DNA of 64,000 nt from Flavobacteriaceae bacterium (GTDB lineage: Bacteria; Bacteroidota; Bacteroidia; Flavobacteriales; Flavobacteriaceae): NCBI GenBank assembly GCA_016744415.1, contig JADGEL010000001.1, positions 620,001 through 684,000 of the forward strand, read 5' to 3'. Numbering within the stretch: the stretch's first letter is position 1; each line of letters starts with the position of its first letter. Below are positions 28,822 to 36,773 of the stretch, in pieces. The notes beneath the pieces were generated by a model. It was not told the DNA's origin, searched no databases, and worked only from the letters and a program-made list of their open reading frames with translations. The position numbers were made by a program, and so were the translations under genes.

Positions 28822-30633
28822 ATGAAAAAAACACATTCATTTCATATTCCAGTAATGGGAATTGGATTTACAATTGATACACCTTTAAAGGTGGCTCAAT
28901 ACGGAATGGATTCTGTAATCTCTTTGGTAGATGACATTTTACTAGAAAAATTACGAAAAATGTACAGTGAAAAATTTGAGATGCCGTATAAAGAAATCAC
29001 CAATAGGATGGATGACTTTAGAGCAAAGCGTATCACATCATATTTAAATATGATGAATGATTTAGCAACTCAAAAGTTTGAAACATTAAAGAATTCTACC
29101 CTAGAAAAAAGTAGTGAACTTAAAAATTACATCAGCATGTTACCTGATAGCTCTACGATTAAAGAGGAGTATAAAAAATTAACAGCAAAGGAAATAAGTT
29201 TTGCCGAGATCAAAAAATGGGCATCAAAAAACCTCTCAATGGGGAGTATTGATGTAAATATTATGACCAAAGTTGATAAAGATAACTACAAAAAAAGTGA
29301 GAAGTTGCCAACAGAATTTAACGATGCACACGCGGCATTGAGAGGTTTTGCAAATAGTAATTTGGCATCTTCAGTAGTTTTATCAGCTGGGATGAATCCA
29401 AGATTGTATTCGTACATCGCTCAGTTTGATGATTTCTTTCCAGATTCAAAAGGAGAGATTAAAAAGAAGATAATTTTAAAAGTTTCTGATTATCGTTCGG
29501 CTTTAATCCAAGGAAAATTTTTAGCTAAAAAAGGGTTATGGGTTTCGGAATATAGAATTGAATCTGGATTAAATTGTGGAGGTCACGCTTTTGCAACTGA
29601 CGGATTTTTATTAGGGCCCGTATTGGAAGAATTTAAACAAAACCGAAATGACTTTAAGCAATCTATCCAAGAATTGCTATACCAAGTATTAGAAAACTTA
29701 GGTAAAGTTATACCAAAAAACACAATGTCATTAGATATTACAGCACAAGGTGGTGTAGGTACCGATGAAGAGCATGAGTTTTTAATTGACCATTACAATG
29801 TGGATTCTGTTGGTTGGGGTTCTCCATTTTTATTAGTTCCAGAAGCAACAACTGTTGATAAAAAAACTTTAGACCAATTGGCAAAAGCCAAAGAAGAAGA
29901 TTTGTATTTGAGTGATATTTCGCCATTAGGAGTTCCGTTTAATAATCTTAGAAAGAATACAAAAGACATAGAAAAGGAAATTGCTATTAACAATGGTAAA
30001 CCTGGATCTGCGTGTCCAAAGAAGTTTGTTGCTCTAAACAAAGAGTTTAATGAAAAAGGAATTTGTACAGCATCTAGAAAATACCAAACTCAAAAAATTG
30101 AGGAATTAATAGCTCAGAATTTATCCTCAAATGAACATAAATTTCAATACAATAAGATTATTGAAAAGACCTGTACTTGTGTAGGTTTAGGGACTTCGGC
30201 TTTATTGGCGTATGACTTAGACACCAAAATAGAAGGCACAGGAGTTTCCGTTTGCCCAGGCCCAAACATGGCTTATTATTCTGACGTAATGAGCTTAAAA
30301 GATATCACAAATCATATTTATGGCAGAGCCAATATGATGTTAAGAAAAGATAGACCAAATATGTTTATCAAAGAATTGGATATTTATTTAGAGTATCTTA
30401 AAAATAAAATTGACGAAACAAAAGGTGCTTTAAATAGAAAGCAAGAAAAATATTTTTCAACTTTTACAAACAATTTAAAAGAAGGGATTTCTTATTATGT
30501 TGATTTGTTTGAAGACATGAAAGAAATTTCGGGTAGCATAAAAAGTAATATTTTAAAAGAATTAGAAGACAGTAAAGAAGTTTTATATATTCTAAATTTT
30601 GAATTAGCAAAGTTGAAAGCTATTCCAGTATAA
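28822..30633 (+). CDS. Unrecognised 603-residue protein with six cysteines, possible TIM-barrel flavin/Fe-S protein
   Basis: I do not recognise this protein with confidence. It has no signal peptide or membrane helix, so it is cytoplasmic. The opening (HIPVMGIGFTIDTPLKVAQYGMDSV, residues 7-31) and later GLNCGGHAFATDG (C252) and VGWGSPFLLVPEAT (about 335) resemble FMN-dependent TIM barrels such as nitronate monooxygenase or the glutamate synthase FMN domain. Five further cysteines cluster toward the C-terminus: C398, C415, C451, C453 and C478 (ETCTC-type KTCTCVG and SVCPGP). These could bind a metal or Fe-S cluster. The last 90 residues are helical. Its neighbours (NorE/NorF-like proteins, a three-Cys Rrf2 regulator) suggest a role in nitrosative or redox stress. 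Function is unproven. Confidence 0.6.
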   Translation: MKKTHSFHIPVMGIGFTIDTPLKVAQYGMDSVISLVDDILLEKLRKMYSEKFEMPYKEITNRMDDFRAKRITSYLNMMNDLATQKFETLKNSTLEKSSELKNYISMLPDSSTIKEEYKKLTAKEISFAEIKKWASKNLSMGSIDVNIMTKVDKDNYKKSEKLPTEFNDAHAALRGFANSNLASSVVLSAGMNPRLYSYIAQFDDFFPDSKGEIKKKIILKVSDYRSALIQGKFLAKKGLWVSEYRIESGLNCGGHAFATDGFLLGPVLEEFKQNRNDFKQSIQELLYQVLENLGKVIPKNTMSLDITAQGGVGTDEEHEFLIDHYNVDSVGWGSPFLLVPEATTVDKKTLDQLAKAKEEDLYLSDISPLGVPFNNLRKNTKDIEKEIAINNGKPGSACPKKFVALNKEFNEKGICTASRKYQTQKIEELIAQNLSSNEHKFQYNKIIEKTCTCVGLGTSALLAYDLDTKIEGTGVSVCPGPNMAYYSDVMSLKDITNHIYGRANMMLRKDRPNMFIKELDIYLEYLKNKIDETKGALNRKQEKYFSTFTNNLKEGISYYVDLFEDMKEISGSIKSNILKELEDSKEVLYILNFELAKLKAIPV

Positions 30634-30641
30634 CGATATAT

Positions 30642-30704
30642 AAAATTAATTCAAACAAAAAGGGGAAACACTAAATGTTTCCCCTTTTTGTTTGAATTAA
30701 TTTT
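30642..30704. terminator. Perfect 29-bp hairpin between convergent genes, bidirectional terminator
   Basis: Bases 30642-30670 and 30676-30704 are exact reverse complements separated by the 5-nt loop CTAAA. The stem contains AAAAAGGGGAAACA and its complement, giving a T-run in both directions. It separates the 603-residue protein gene from the Rrf2 gene and overlaps neither. Confidence 0.92.
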
Positions 30705-30716
30705 TTAGAAATTCCA

Positions 30717-31181
30717 TTAAGAATCTTCATTTTCAAAAAGATCTAAATCTTTTAATGAAATTACACGGTTTGTATTTTTGATTTCAACAACATATTCATC
30801 AATCGTTTTATCTCTAAAACTACTCAGAATCTTATCTTTAAAAGGAGATACAATAAAATGAACAGGGCAAGGGTTTCGATCATCGCACTTTGCTAATCCT
30901 AAAAAACAATTGTCAAATTTACTTGTTCCATCAATGCTAATGATAACATCCCAAATGGCATTTTTTCTATTTTTTGAATCAAGATAAAACCCACCATTAG
31001 GGCCTTTTGTAGAAGAGACTAATTTATCTCTTGTAAGCTGCTGTAACAATTTAGCCAAAAATGGTTGAGGCGTCTCTAGTTCTTCGGCAATGATTTTAAC
31101 TCCAATCTTATTGTCTTCGGAAGAGTTAATTGCTAAATATAAAATTGAGCGAATGGCATATTTACAAGCGTTTGATAGCAT
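30717..31181 (-). CDS. Rrf2-family transcriptional regulator, NsrR/IscR-like
   Basis: The product is 154 residues. The winged helix is at about 1-75, with recognition helix PQPFLAKLLQQLTRDKLV and wing KGPNGGFYL, both typical of Rrf2. Three cysteines, C92, C99 and C105 (C-x6-C-x5-C), occupy the position where NsrR, IscR and RsrR bind an Fe-S cluster. The protein should therefore sense NO, oxygen or cluster status and repress target promoters. NsrR is more likely than IscR because the neighbours are NorE/NorF-like and no isc/suf genes adjoin. It lies downstream of the 12-helix membrane protein gene but has its own promoter. Confidence 0.85.
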   Translation of the reverse strand: MLSNACKYAIRSILYLAINSSEDNKIGVKIIAEELETPQPFLAKLLQQLTRDKLVSSTKGPNGGFYLDSKNRKNAIWDVIISIDGTSKFDNCFLGLAKCDDRNPCPVHFIVSPFKDKILSSFRDKTIDEYVVEIKNTNRVISLKDLDLFENEDS

Positions 31182-31195
31182 AGAAAACTTTTTAA

Positions 31196-31203
31196 CAAAT
31201 ATA
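31196..31203 (-). promoter_or_regulatory. Promoter -7 element of the Rrf2 gene
   Basis: On the minus strand the bases read TATATTTG, matching TAnnTTTG, 14 bases before the start codon. Confidence 0.55.
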
Positions 31204-31210
31204 ATAAAAA

Positions 31211-31226
31211 AAGAGATTCTTGTCTT
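31211..31226. promoter_or_regulatory. Possible autoregulatory operator of the Rrf2 gene
   Basis: The imperfect palindrome AAGAGATT-CTTGTCTT lies just upstream of the -7 element, around the -33 position. Outer positions AAGAnA and TnTCTT are symmetric. This is where a repressor would block its own promoter; the match to a known site is weak. Confidence 0.3.
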
Positions 31227-31248
31227 AAACTCGGAGACTACTTTTAAT

Positions 31249-32475
31249 TTAAGATGTTTTAGGAGATTTTACTGTTTTAAAAAATTTAATTTTTAGTTGA
31301 ACCCAAAAGATTAAAATAATTGAAATCAGAAGAAAAAAACTAGCAATTGTTAAGTATAAATCAAAATTTTCAATTAAATTTTCTTTCCTCCATCGGATAT
31401 ATCCTTTGTAAAAAATAAGCCCTTCAGTTAAAAAGAACCCAATGACATATAGTGATATTGTTATTTTTGAGAGTCTAATAAACTTAAAATATTGCAAAAA
31501 CATCAACAAGGGAATACTTACAACACCTAAAAATGTCCAATGTATATAACCAATCACCAAATCTAAATTGGTGGCAATACCATCTGCAAAAAAAGGAATA
31601 GAACCAACAAGTTGTAAGCTTATTTTAATAACAAATAGGAATCCAATGAGTATTAATAAATTCAAAAATTGTTTTGAAAAAAATGAACCAAGCTTAATGG
31701 GCTTTAAGATTTTTAGAAAACACCAAAAAGAGAAGAGGTGTAAGACTGCACCTAAAGCGCCAATGATATAGAAAATGATATGGGGTTTGGCCCATAAAAC
31801 AGAAAGCGAAAATGTAAGGACTATACTTACAGTTAATAACCAATAAAATTTATTGAATAGCTTTTTTGAAACATCAACATTATGTTGCTCTAAAATGTAA
31901 AAGAAGATTCCGAAAAGCGCAACAATAAACCAACCATTGTATTGAAAGTGAAGGTAAAAATAAATAGAGGTTCGGTACCAAATGGAAGCTCCACCTAAAG
32001 TATTCATAATGATTCCTAGAGCCCATGGTCCTAAACTTGAAAGTACCATAAACCATAGCCCCACTTTAACCAACCTAAAAGAATTTGAGGATTTTTGAGC
32101 AGGTGAAATATGTTTGTTGACAAATCCAAAAAACCAATAAGATGCAAATAAAAACAGCGTAGAAAATATAATTGAGAATAAGGCATACCCAGTTATTGGA
32201 AAAGAAATTAGCATCCCAATTAAAGTAAATTGTGTAAAAAAGAATAAGCTTATATATTTTTTAGAAATTGGTTTTTCTCTTAAATAAGCATAATAAATGA
32301 GAGTTGTTAATGCGGTATAAATCCAACCTAGTAAAGCGATATGAGAATGTGTATGTACAATATGTTTAAAATTAACAGGTACATCAACCACATGAAATAG
32401 TCTTAATAACACTCCTAAAAAAGCAATGATTAAAAAGTACCCTAAGGCAATTATACTGTGATTTTTTAAATTCAA
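31249..32475 (-). CDS. Polytopic membrane protein with histidine cluster, heme-copper oxidase I/NnrS-like
   Basis: About 408 residues form roughly 12 membrane helices. Counting from the longer frame (TTG at 32499), histidines cluster in HIVHTHSHIALLGW (H46, H49, H51, H53) at the start of helix 2, with further intramembrane or edge histidines H184, H240, H254 and H320. Such a pattern suggests heme or copper binding, as in heme-copper oxidase subunit I and NnrS, but not all six canonical ligands can be assigned. The TTG at 32499 is the last triplet of a TATTTTTG promoter element, so I start at TTG 32475. The Rrf2 regulator is downstream, and a role in NO handling is inferred from the neighbourhood. 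Confidence 0.6.
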   Translation of the reverse strand: MNLKNHSIIALGYFLIIAFLGVLLRLFHVVDVPVNFKHIVHTHSHIALLGWIYTALTTLIYYAYLREKPISKKYISLFFFTQFTLIGMLISFPITGYALFSIIFSTLFLFASYWFFGFVNKHISPAQKSSNSFRLVKVGLWFMVLSSLGPWALGIIMNTLGGASIWYRTSIYFYLHFQYNGWFIVALFGIFFYILEQHNVDVSKKLFNKFYWLLTVSIVLTFSLSVLWAKPHIIFYIIGALGAVLHLFSFWCFLKILKPIKLGSFFSKQFLNLLILIGFLFVIKISLQLVGSIPFFADGIATNLDLVIGYIHWTFLGVVSIPLLMFLQYFKFIRLSKITISLYVIGFFLTEGLIFYKGYIRWRKENLIENFDLYLTIASFFLLISIILIFWVQLKIKFFKTVKSPKTS

Positions 32476-32496
32476 TGAATTGGAATTTATTAAAGG

Positions 32497-32504
32497 CAAA
32501 AATA
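32497..32504 (-). promoter_or_regulatory. Promoter -7 element of the histidine-rich membrane protein gene
   Basis: The minus strand reads TATTTTTG, an exact TAnnTTTG match. It overlaps the first codon of the longest possible reading frame, which argues for a later start. Confidence 0.5.
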
Positions 32505-32535
32505 AGTAATTAGTTGATTGGTTTTAATCTTAAAA

Positions 32536-32566
32536 CGAATTCTAATTAGTTAGCATCGAATTCTAA
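32536..32566. repeat. Two direct CGAATTCTAA repeats 21 bp apart in a divergent intergenic region
   Basis: CGAATTCTAA occurs at 32536-32545 and again at 32557-32566, a start-to-start distance of 21 bases, or two helical turns. Each copy contains the palindrome GAATTC. The pair lies between the divergent membrane protein and VIT-VWA genes and could be a tandem operator. Confidence 0.6.
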
Positions 32567-32641
32567 ATCTACCTTATTTAAAGAATAAAGTGAAAGTATT
32601 TTTACTTAGAAAATAATATTCAATCTTTAAAAATCACAATC

Positions 32642-35600
32642 ATGAAATCATTTCACATTCTTATTGCACTCCTATTTTCTGTTACTTTTTATGCACAAGA
32701 AACAGAAAGTCCGTATTTAAAAGTTCTCACCAAAAATGCTCAGATTCCTTTAAAAGAAACATCTGTTGATGTGCAAATAACAGGAATTATTGCTCATGTT
32801 AAAATTTTGCAAGTATATAAAAATGAGGGAAACACTCCTATAGAGGCTAAATATGTTTTCCCATTATCTACACAAGCTGCCATTCATAAAATGGATATGA
32901 GTATTGGAAATAGAACGATACATGCCAAGATATTTGAAAAAAACCAAGCTCAAAAAGTATATAACAAAGCTATCAAAGAAGGTAAACGAGCAGCGAAGTT
33001 AGATCAAGACCATCCAAATGTTTTTCAGATGAATGTTGGTAACGTAATGCCTAATGATGAGATAAAAATTGAGATATATTTTACTGAAATGCTAATTCCA
33101 GTTGAAGGTGAATATCAGTTTGTTTTTCCAACTGTTGTTGGCCCTAGATTTGTTGGTGAAACAGTAAAATCAGAAAAAGTGTTTAATACCCCCTACACTA
33201 AAAAGGGAGTTAATACAGTTTTCGATTTTAATTTAAATGTTTGCATTAATGCAGGGATAATGCTGCAGAGTGTTACTTCAAACTCACATAAGATTGATAT
33301 AAATTACCCAAGTGCCGAGAGTGCTGAAATTTTTTTATCAAATGAAAATAAGAACCCTTCTAACAGAGATTTTATATTGAAGTATAGTTTAAGAGGAAAT
33401 AAAATTCAGTCTGGATTATTACTTTATGAAGGAGAAAAAGAAAATTTTTTCACTTTTATGATGGAGCCTCCAGCTAAAATAGTTGAAAATCAAATTTCTC
33501 CAAGAGAATACATATTTATTTTAGATGTTTCTGGCTCTATGACAGGATATCCATTAGATGTATCAAAAAAATTATTACAAAATCTGATTGGGAATTTACG
33601 CAATACAGATTCTTTTAATATTCTTTTATTTGCTGGAGGCTCTACAATTTTTAAAGAAAAATCTGTAGTTGCTAATCCAGAAAATATTGAAAAAGCAATC
33701 AAATTTTTATCAGGAAATTTTGGAGGAGGCTCTACATATTTGCTTGATGCTTTATTAAACGCTTATAGTATTCCAAGAACAGACAAAAAGAACTCGCGTT
33801 CAATGGTTGTGATTACAGATGGATATGTGAATGTAGAAAAAGAAGCATTCCAATTAATTAAATCCAACTTACATAATGCAAACGTGTTTACTTTCGGAAT
33901 AGGCTCTAGTGTAAATAGATATATAATTGAAGGAATGTCGAAAGTCTCAAATACGGAAAGCTTTATTGCTACAAACGAAGCCGAAGCTTACGAGGTTGCT
34001 AAAAAATTTAAGAAATATATTGAGTTTCCTTTACTTACTCAAATTAATTTTAAAACAGAAGGGTTTGATGTTTATGATATTGCGCCAACAAGTATTTCGG
34101 ACATATTGGCTTCTAGGCCACTCATGGTTTATGGTAAGTGGAGAGGCAATCTAACAGGAAAAATAATTATTACAGGCAATCAAGGTTTAGAAGAGTATAA
34201 GAGTGAATATAATGTTGTAAATGGGAACTTTTCCAAAACAAATAAGGCTTTGGAATACTTATGGGCAAGGAAAAAAATTGAATTGTTAGACGATTTAAAT
34301 CTCAATTCTAAAGATTCTAAGCAGCAAGTAATCGATTTGAGTTTAGAATACAATCTATTAACAAAATATACATCATTTGTTGCAGTTGATGATGAACTTG
34401 TGAATGAAAAAGGAAATTCAAAAACTGTAAAGCAGCCATTACCATTACCTTTTAATGTTGAAAATGTTGCAGTAGGAGCATCAGCTGAAATAAATGAATC
34501 ATTTGTTGCAAGGGCACAATATACTTTAGAGTTTTCAGTAGAAAATGAAATTTCTAAAAGCGCAGAGCGAAAGTTTAAAATTTGGTTTAAAGCAAATTAT
34601 TCTGATGTAGCTTCATACTATTTAAAACATAAAGAAAGTTTAAAAATTTATTTTAATCAGTATGGAGAGTTAGATGCAGTTGAGGAAATGTACGATGGAA
34701 AATGGAAAGTAAATAAGACTATTACTACTGAGTTTTTAAAGCAAACATCTCATAAATTTTCAGGTAATACAAAATCAATGAGTATCACAGTTTATGCTCC
34801 CATAAAACCTAAAAAAGCAATAGTATTTATTACAGGAACAGATGAAGGAACTAATAACTATTTTAAAAATGCCTTGGGTTATTTTAAAAATAAAAACGCG
34901 GTAATTGTTGAAAATGTAACTTCGCTAAACAAAATTATTATATGGTTAAATAACAACTATAACAGACAACTTTATGAGGATATTCATATTGTAAGTCATA
35001 GTAATTCTTGGAGAGGAATGTCATTAAAAAATACAATTTCAGGAGAAAGAATTACAGAAGAGTCCTTAAAAAAATCAATTTCTAGAAAAGAAGTTTCAAC
35101 TCTGAAAAATATTTTTTTTGAGGAGACCAAAATCATATTTCACGCCTGTGGCCTAGGAAAAAATAAAGAGTTGATGCAATCGTTAAAAACAGTTTTCACA
35201 GCAGATTTCCCCCCAAAATTATATGCATCAAAACTCTTTAGTGTTTTTGGAGAAAATAAATCGAAGCATTATTTAGCAGATGTTTATTATGGTTATTATC
35301 CAACAGCAAATTCTCCTGGCAAAGTAGATTTATCAAAAGAGTTTAAAAAAGAATACCCAAAAACTGAGGTTAAATGGTTAGCAGCCTTATACAAAAAAAC
35401 GGAAGAACAAATAGGTGAATCTTTTTCGTATAAGTTCAATGTGCCAGTGACATGGAATATTCAATTTTTGGATTTAGAGGATATCCCGAAATTTAAAAAT
35501 AATGATGATTTATTAGATTTTATCAGTGAAAATGATAAGATGGCAAGTGAATTATATAAATTAAAAATACCAATTGAAAAATTTAGATGGTCAAGTAAAT

Positions 35601-35734
35601 CTAAAAATAATATGCTTCAGATAAAAGGAAAAGTAACTGTTGTTTGTGTGTTAAAACCTAAAATGAGTTTAGAAAACCCAAAGAACTATATGAGCCTAGA
35701 TATTAATAATTCGATGTTATACGAAAAAATTTAA
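32642..35734 (+). CDS. Secreted VIT-VWA protein with C-terminal clan-CD-like domain
   Basis: The product is 1030 residues with a signal peptide ending at FYAQ (about 19). A VIT (vault/inter-alpha-trypsin) domain spans about 25-150. A von Willebrand A domain spans about 287-460, with MIDAS residues D295-x-S297-x-S299 (ILDVSGSMTG) and VITDGYVN further on. A middle region (about 475-725) is unassigned. From about 730 a separate alpha/beta domain carries IHIVSHSNS (H786) and IIFHACGLG (C836). That is a strand followed by His-small and a strand followed by Ala-Cys, the clan CD signature of caspases, CHAT and DUF4347 domains. No sorting tail is present. The VIT-VWA part likely binds protein through metal; peptidase activity is inference. 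Confidence 0.75.
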   Translation: MKSFHILIALLFSVTFYAQETESPYLKVLTKNAQIPLKETSVDVQITGIIAHVKILQVYKNEGNTPIEAKYVFPLSTQAAIHKMDMSIGNRTIHAKIFEKNQAQKVYNKAIKEGKRAAKLDQDHPNVFQMNVGNVMPNDEIKIEIYFTEMLIPVEGEYQFVFPTVVGPRFVGETVKSEKVFNTPYTKKGVNTVFDFNLNVCINAGIMLQSVTSNSHKIDINYPSAESAEIFLSNENKNPSNRDFILKYSLRGNKIQSGLLLYEGEKENFFTFMMEPPAKIVENQISPREYIFILDVSGSMTGYPLDVSKKLLQNLIGNLRNTDSFNILLFAGGSTIFKEKSVVANPENIEKAIKFLSGNFGGGSTYLLDALLNAYSIPRTDKKNSRSMVVITDGYVNVEKEAFQLIKSNLHNANVFTFGIGSSVNRYIIEGMSKVSNTESFIATNEAEAYEVAKKFKKYIEFPLLTQINFKTEGFDVYDIAPTSISDILASRPLMVYGKWRGNLTGKIIITGNQGLEEYKSEYNVVNGNFSKTNKALEYLWARKKIELLDDLNLNSKDSKQQVIDLSLEYNLLTKYTSFVAVDDELVNEKGNSKTVKQPLPLPFNVENVAVGASAEINESFVARAQYTLEFSVENEISKSAERKFKIWFKANYSDVASYYLKHKESLKIYFNQYGELDAVEEMYDGKWKVNKTITTEFLKQTSHKFSGNTKSMSITVYAPIKPKKAIVFITGTDEGTNNYFKNALGYFKNKNAVIVENVTSLNKIIIWLNNNYNRQLYEDIHIVSHSNSWRGMSLKNTISGERITEESLKKSISRKEVSTLKNIFFEETKIIFHACGLGKNKELMQSLKTVFTADFPPKLYASKLFSVFGENKSKHYLADVYYGYYPTANSPGKVDLSKEFKKEYPKTEVKWLAALYKKTEEQIGESFSYKFNVPVTWNIQFLDLEDIPKFKNNDDLLDFISENDKMASELYKLKIPIEKFRWSSKSKNNMLQIKGKVTVVCVLKPKMSLENPKNYMSLDINNSMLYEKI

Positions 35735-35816
35735 CTTTCTCTAAAAAGTATCTATTGGCTTGTATAAATCGTTTACATTCATATAATATATATCTTTAGA
35801 TTTAATTTAAAATAGT

Positions 35817-36413
35817 ATGGAGCGTTCTAAAACTGTTGATGAATACATTTCTAATCATCAAAATTGGAAAAGAGAAATAGCTTATTTAAGAGCCATTGCT
35901 TTAAAAACTAGTTTTACCGAAACCGTTAAATGGGGTGTACCTACTTACACAATTAATGGTAAAAATGTTGTTGGAGTTGCAGCTTTTAAAAATTATGTTG
36001 GGTTGTGGTTTTTTAATGGAAGCTTTTTAAAAGACCATCATAAAAAATTAATAAATGCCCAAGAGGGTAAAACAAAAGGTTTGCGACAATGGCGATTTTT
36101 ATCTTTAGATGAAATGGATGAAGCTTTAATTTTAGAATACTTAAATGAAGCCATTAAAAATCAAATAGCAGGGAAAACAATCAAAATTTCTAGAAATAAA
36201 ACAGTTGTGATTCCACCAGAATTGCAGAAAGTACTTAATGAAAATAAAGAATTTAAAACTTCTTTTGAAGGATTCACAAACTCGAAACAGCGAGAATTTT
36301 CTAACTATATTGAAGATGCTAAACGTGATACAACTAAATTAATTCGATTAGAAAAAATAATTCCGTTGATATTATCAGGAGTGGGGTTACATGATAAATA
36401 TAAAAACAGGTAA
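35817..36413 (+). CDS. YdeI/DUF1801 family protein
   Basis: The product is 198 residues. The N-terminal DUF1801 domain (about 10-115) shows LRAIALKTSFTETVKWGVPTYTING and the conserved KNYVGLWFFNGSFLKD segment. The C-terminal YdeI/OmpD-associated part contains PPELQKVLNENKEFKTSFEGFTNSKQREF, followed by a helical region. DUF1801 proteins resemble frataxin-like iron chaperones, and B. subtilis Fra is a member; the role here is unknown. A weak promoter (TATCTTTA, 35791-35798) precedes it. The next gene follows after five bases, so the two may be co-transcribed. Confidence 0.8.
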   Translation: MERSKTVDEYISNHQNWKREIAYLRAIALKTSFTETVKWGVPTYTINGKNVVGVAAFKNYVGLWFFNGSFLKDHHKKLINAQEGKTKGLRQWRFLSLDEMDEALILEYLNEAIKNQIAGKTIKISRNKTVVIPPELQKVLNENKEFKTSFEGFTNSKQREFSNYIEDAKRDTTKLIRLEKIIPLILSGVGLHDKYKNR

Positions 36414-36418
36414 AAGCT

Positions 36419-36769
36419 ATGGAAGGTCAAAAGTGTTTGGAATGTGGAGATTCGTTTAAAGGAAGAATAGATAAAAAATTCTGTTCAGATTATTGTCGAA
36501 ATACGTTTAACAATAAAGTTGACAAAGAGAGTAAGAACATGATACGGAATGTAAATAACCGTTTACGAAGAAATTACAAATCTTTGTGTGAACTCAACAA
36601 GACAGGGAAAACAAAAGTAACACGTGTAAAATTATTGAGTGCTAATTTTGATTTTAATTTATTTACTTCAATATATACAACTAAAACAGGAAACACCTAC
36701 TATTATGTATATGATCAAGGGTATTTAGCTTTAGAAAACGACTATTATTTATTAATAAGAAGAGAGTGA
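36419..36769 (+). CDS. Small zinc-ribbon protein of unknown function
   Basis: The product is 116 residues. The N-terminal metal-binding finger has CLECGDSFKGR and FCSDYCRNTFNNK (C-x2-C ... C-x3-C, about residues 6-27), a pattern found in many short Bacteroidota proteins. The rest forms a basic helix (NRLRRNYKSLCELNKTGK) and a beta-rich tail with many tyrosines. The zinc finger and basic charge suggest nucleic-acid binding. It probably shares a transcript with the DUF1801 gene and ends four bases from the converging CBS protein gene. Confidence 0.65.
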   Translation: MEGQKCLECGDSFKGRIDKKFCSDYCRNTFNNKVDKESKNMIRNVNNRLRRNYKSLCELNKTGKTKVTRVKLLSANFDFNLFTSIYTTKTGNTYYYVYDQGYLALENDYYLLIRRE

Positions 36770-36773
36770 TTTT

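Noticed and set aside
31090-31296. 68-codon plus-strand ORF across the Rrf2 gene start
   Set aside because: It overlaps the Rrf2 N-terminus and its promoter on the opposite strand and has no recognisable features.
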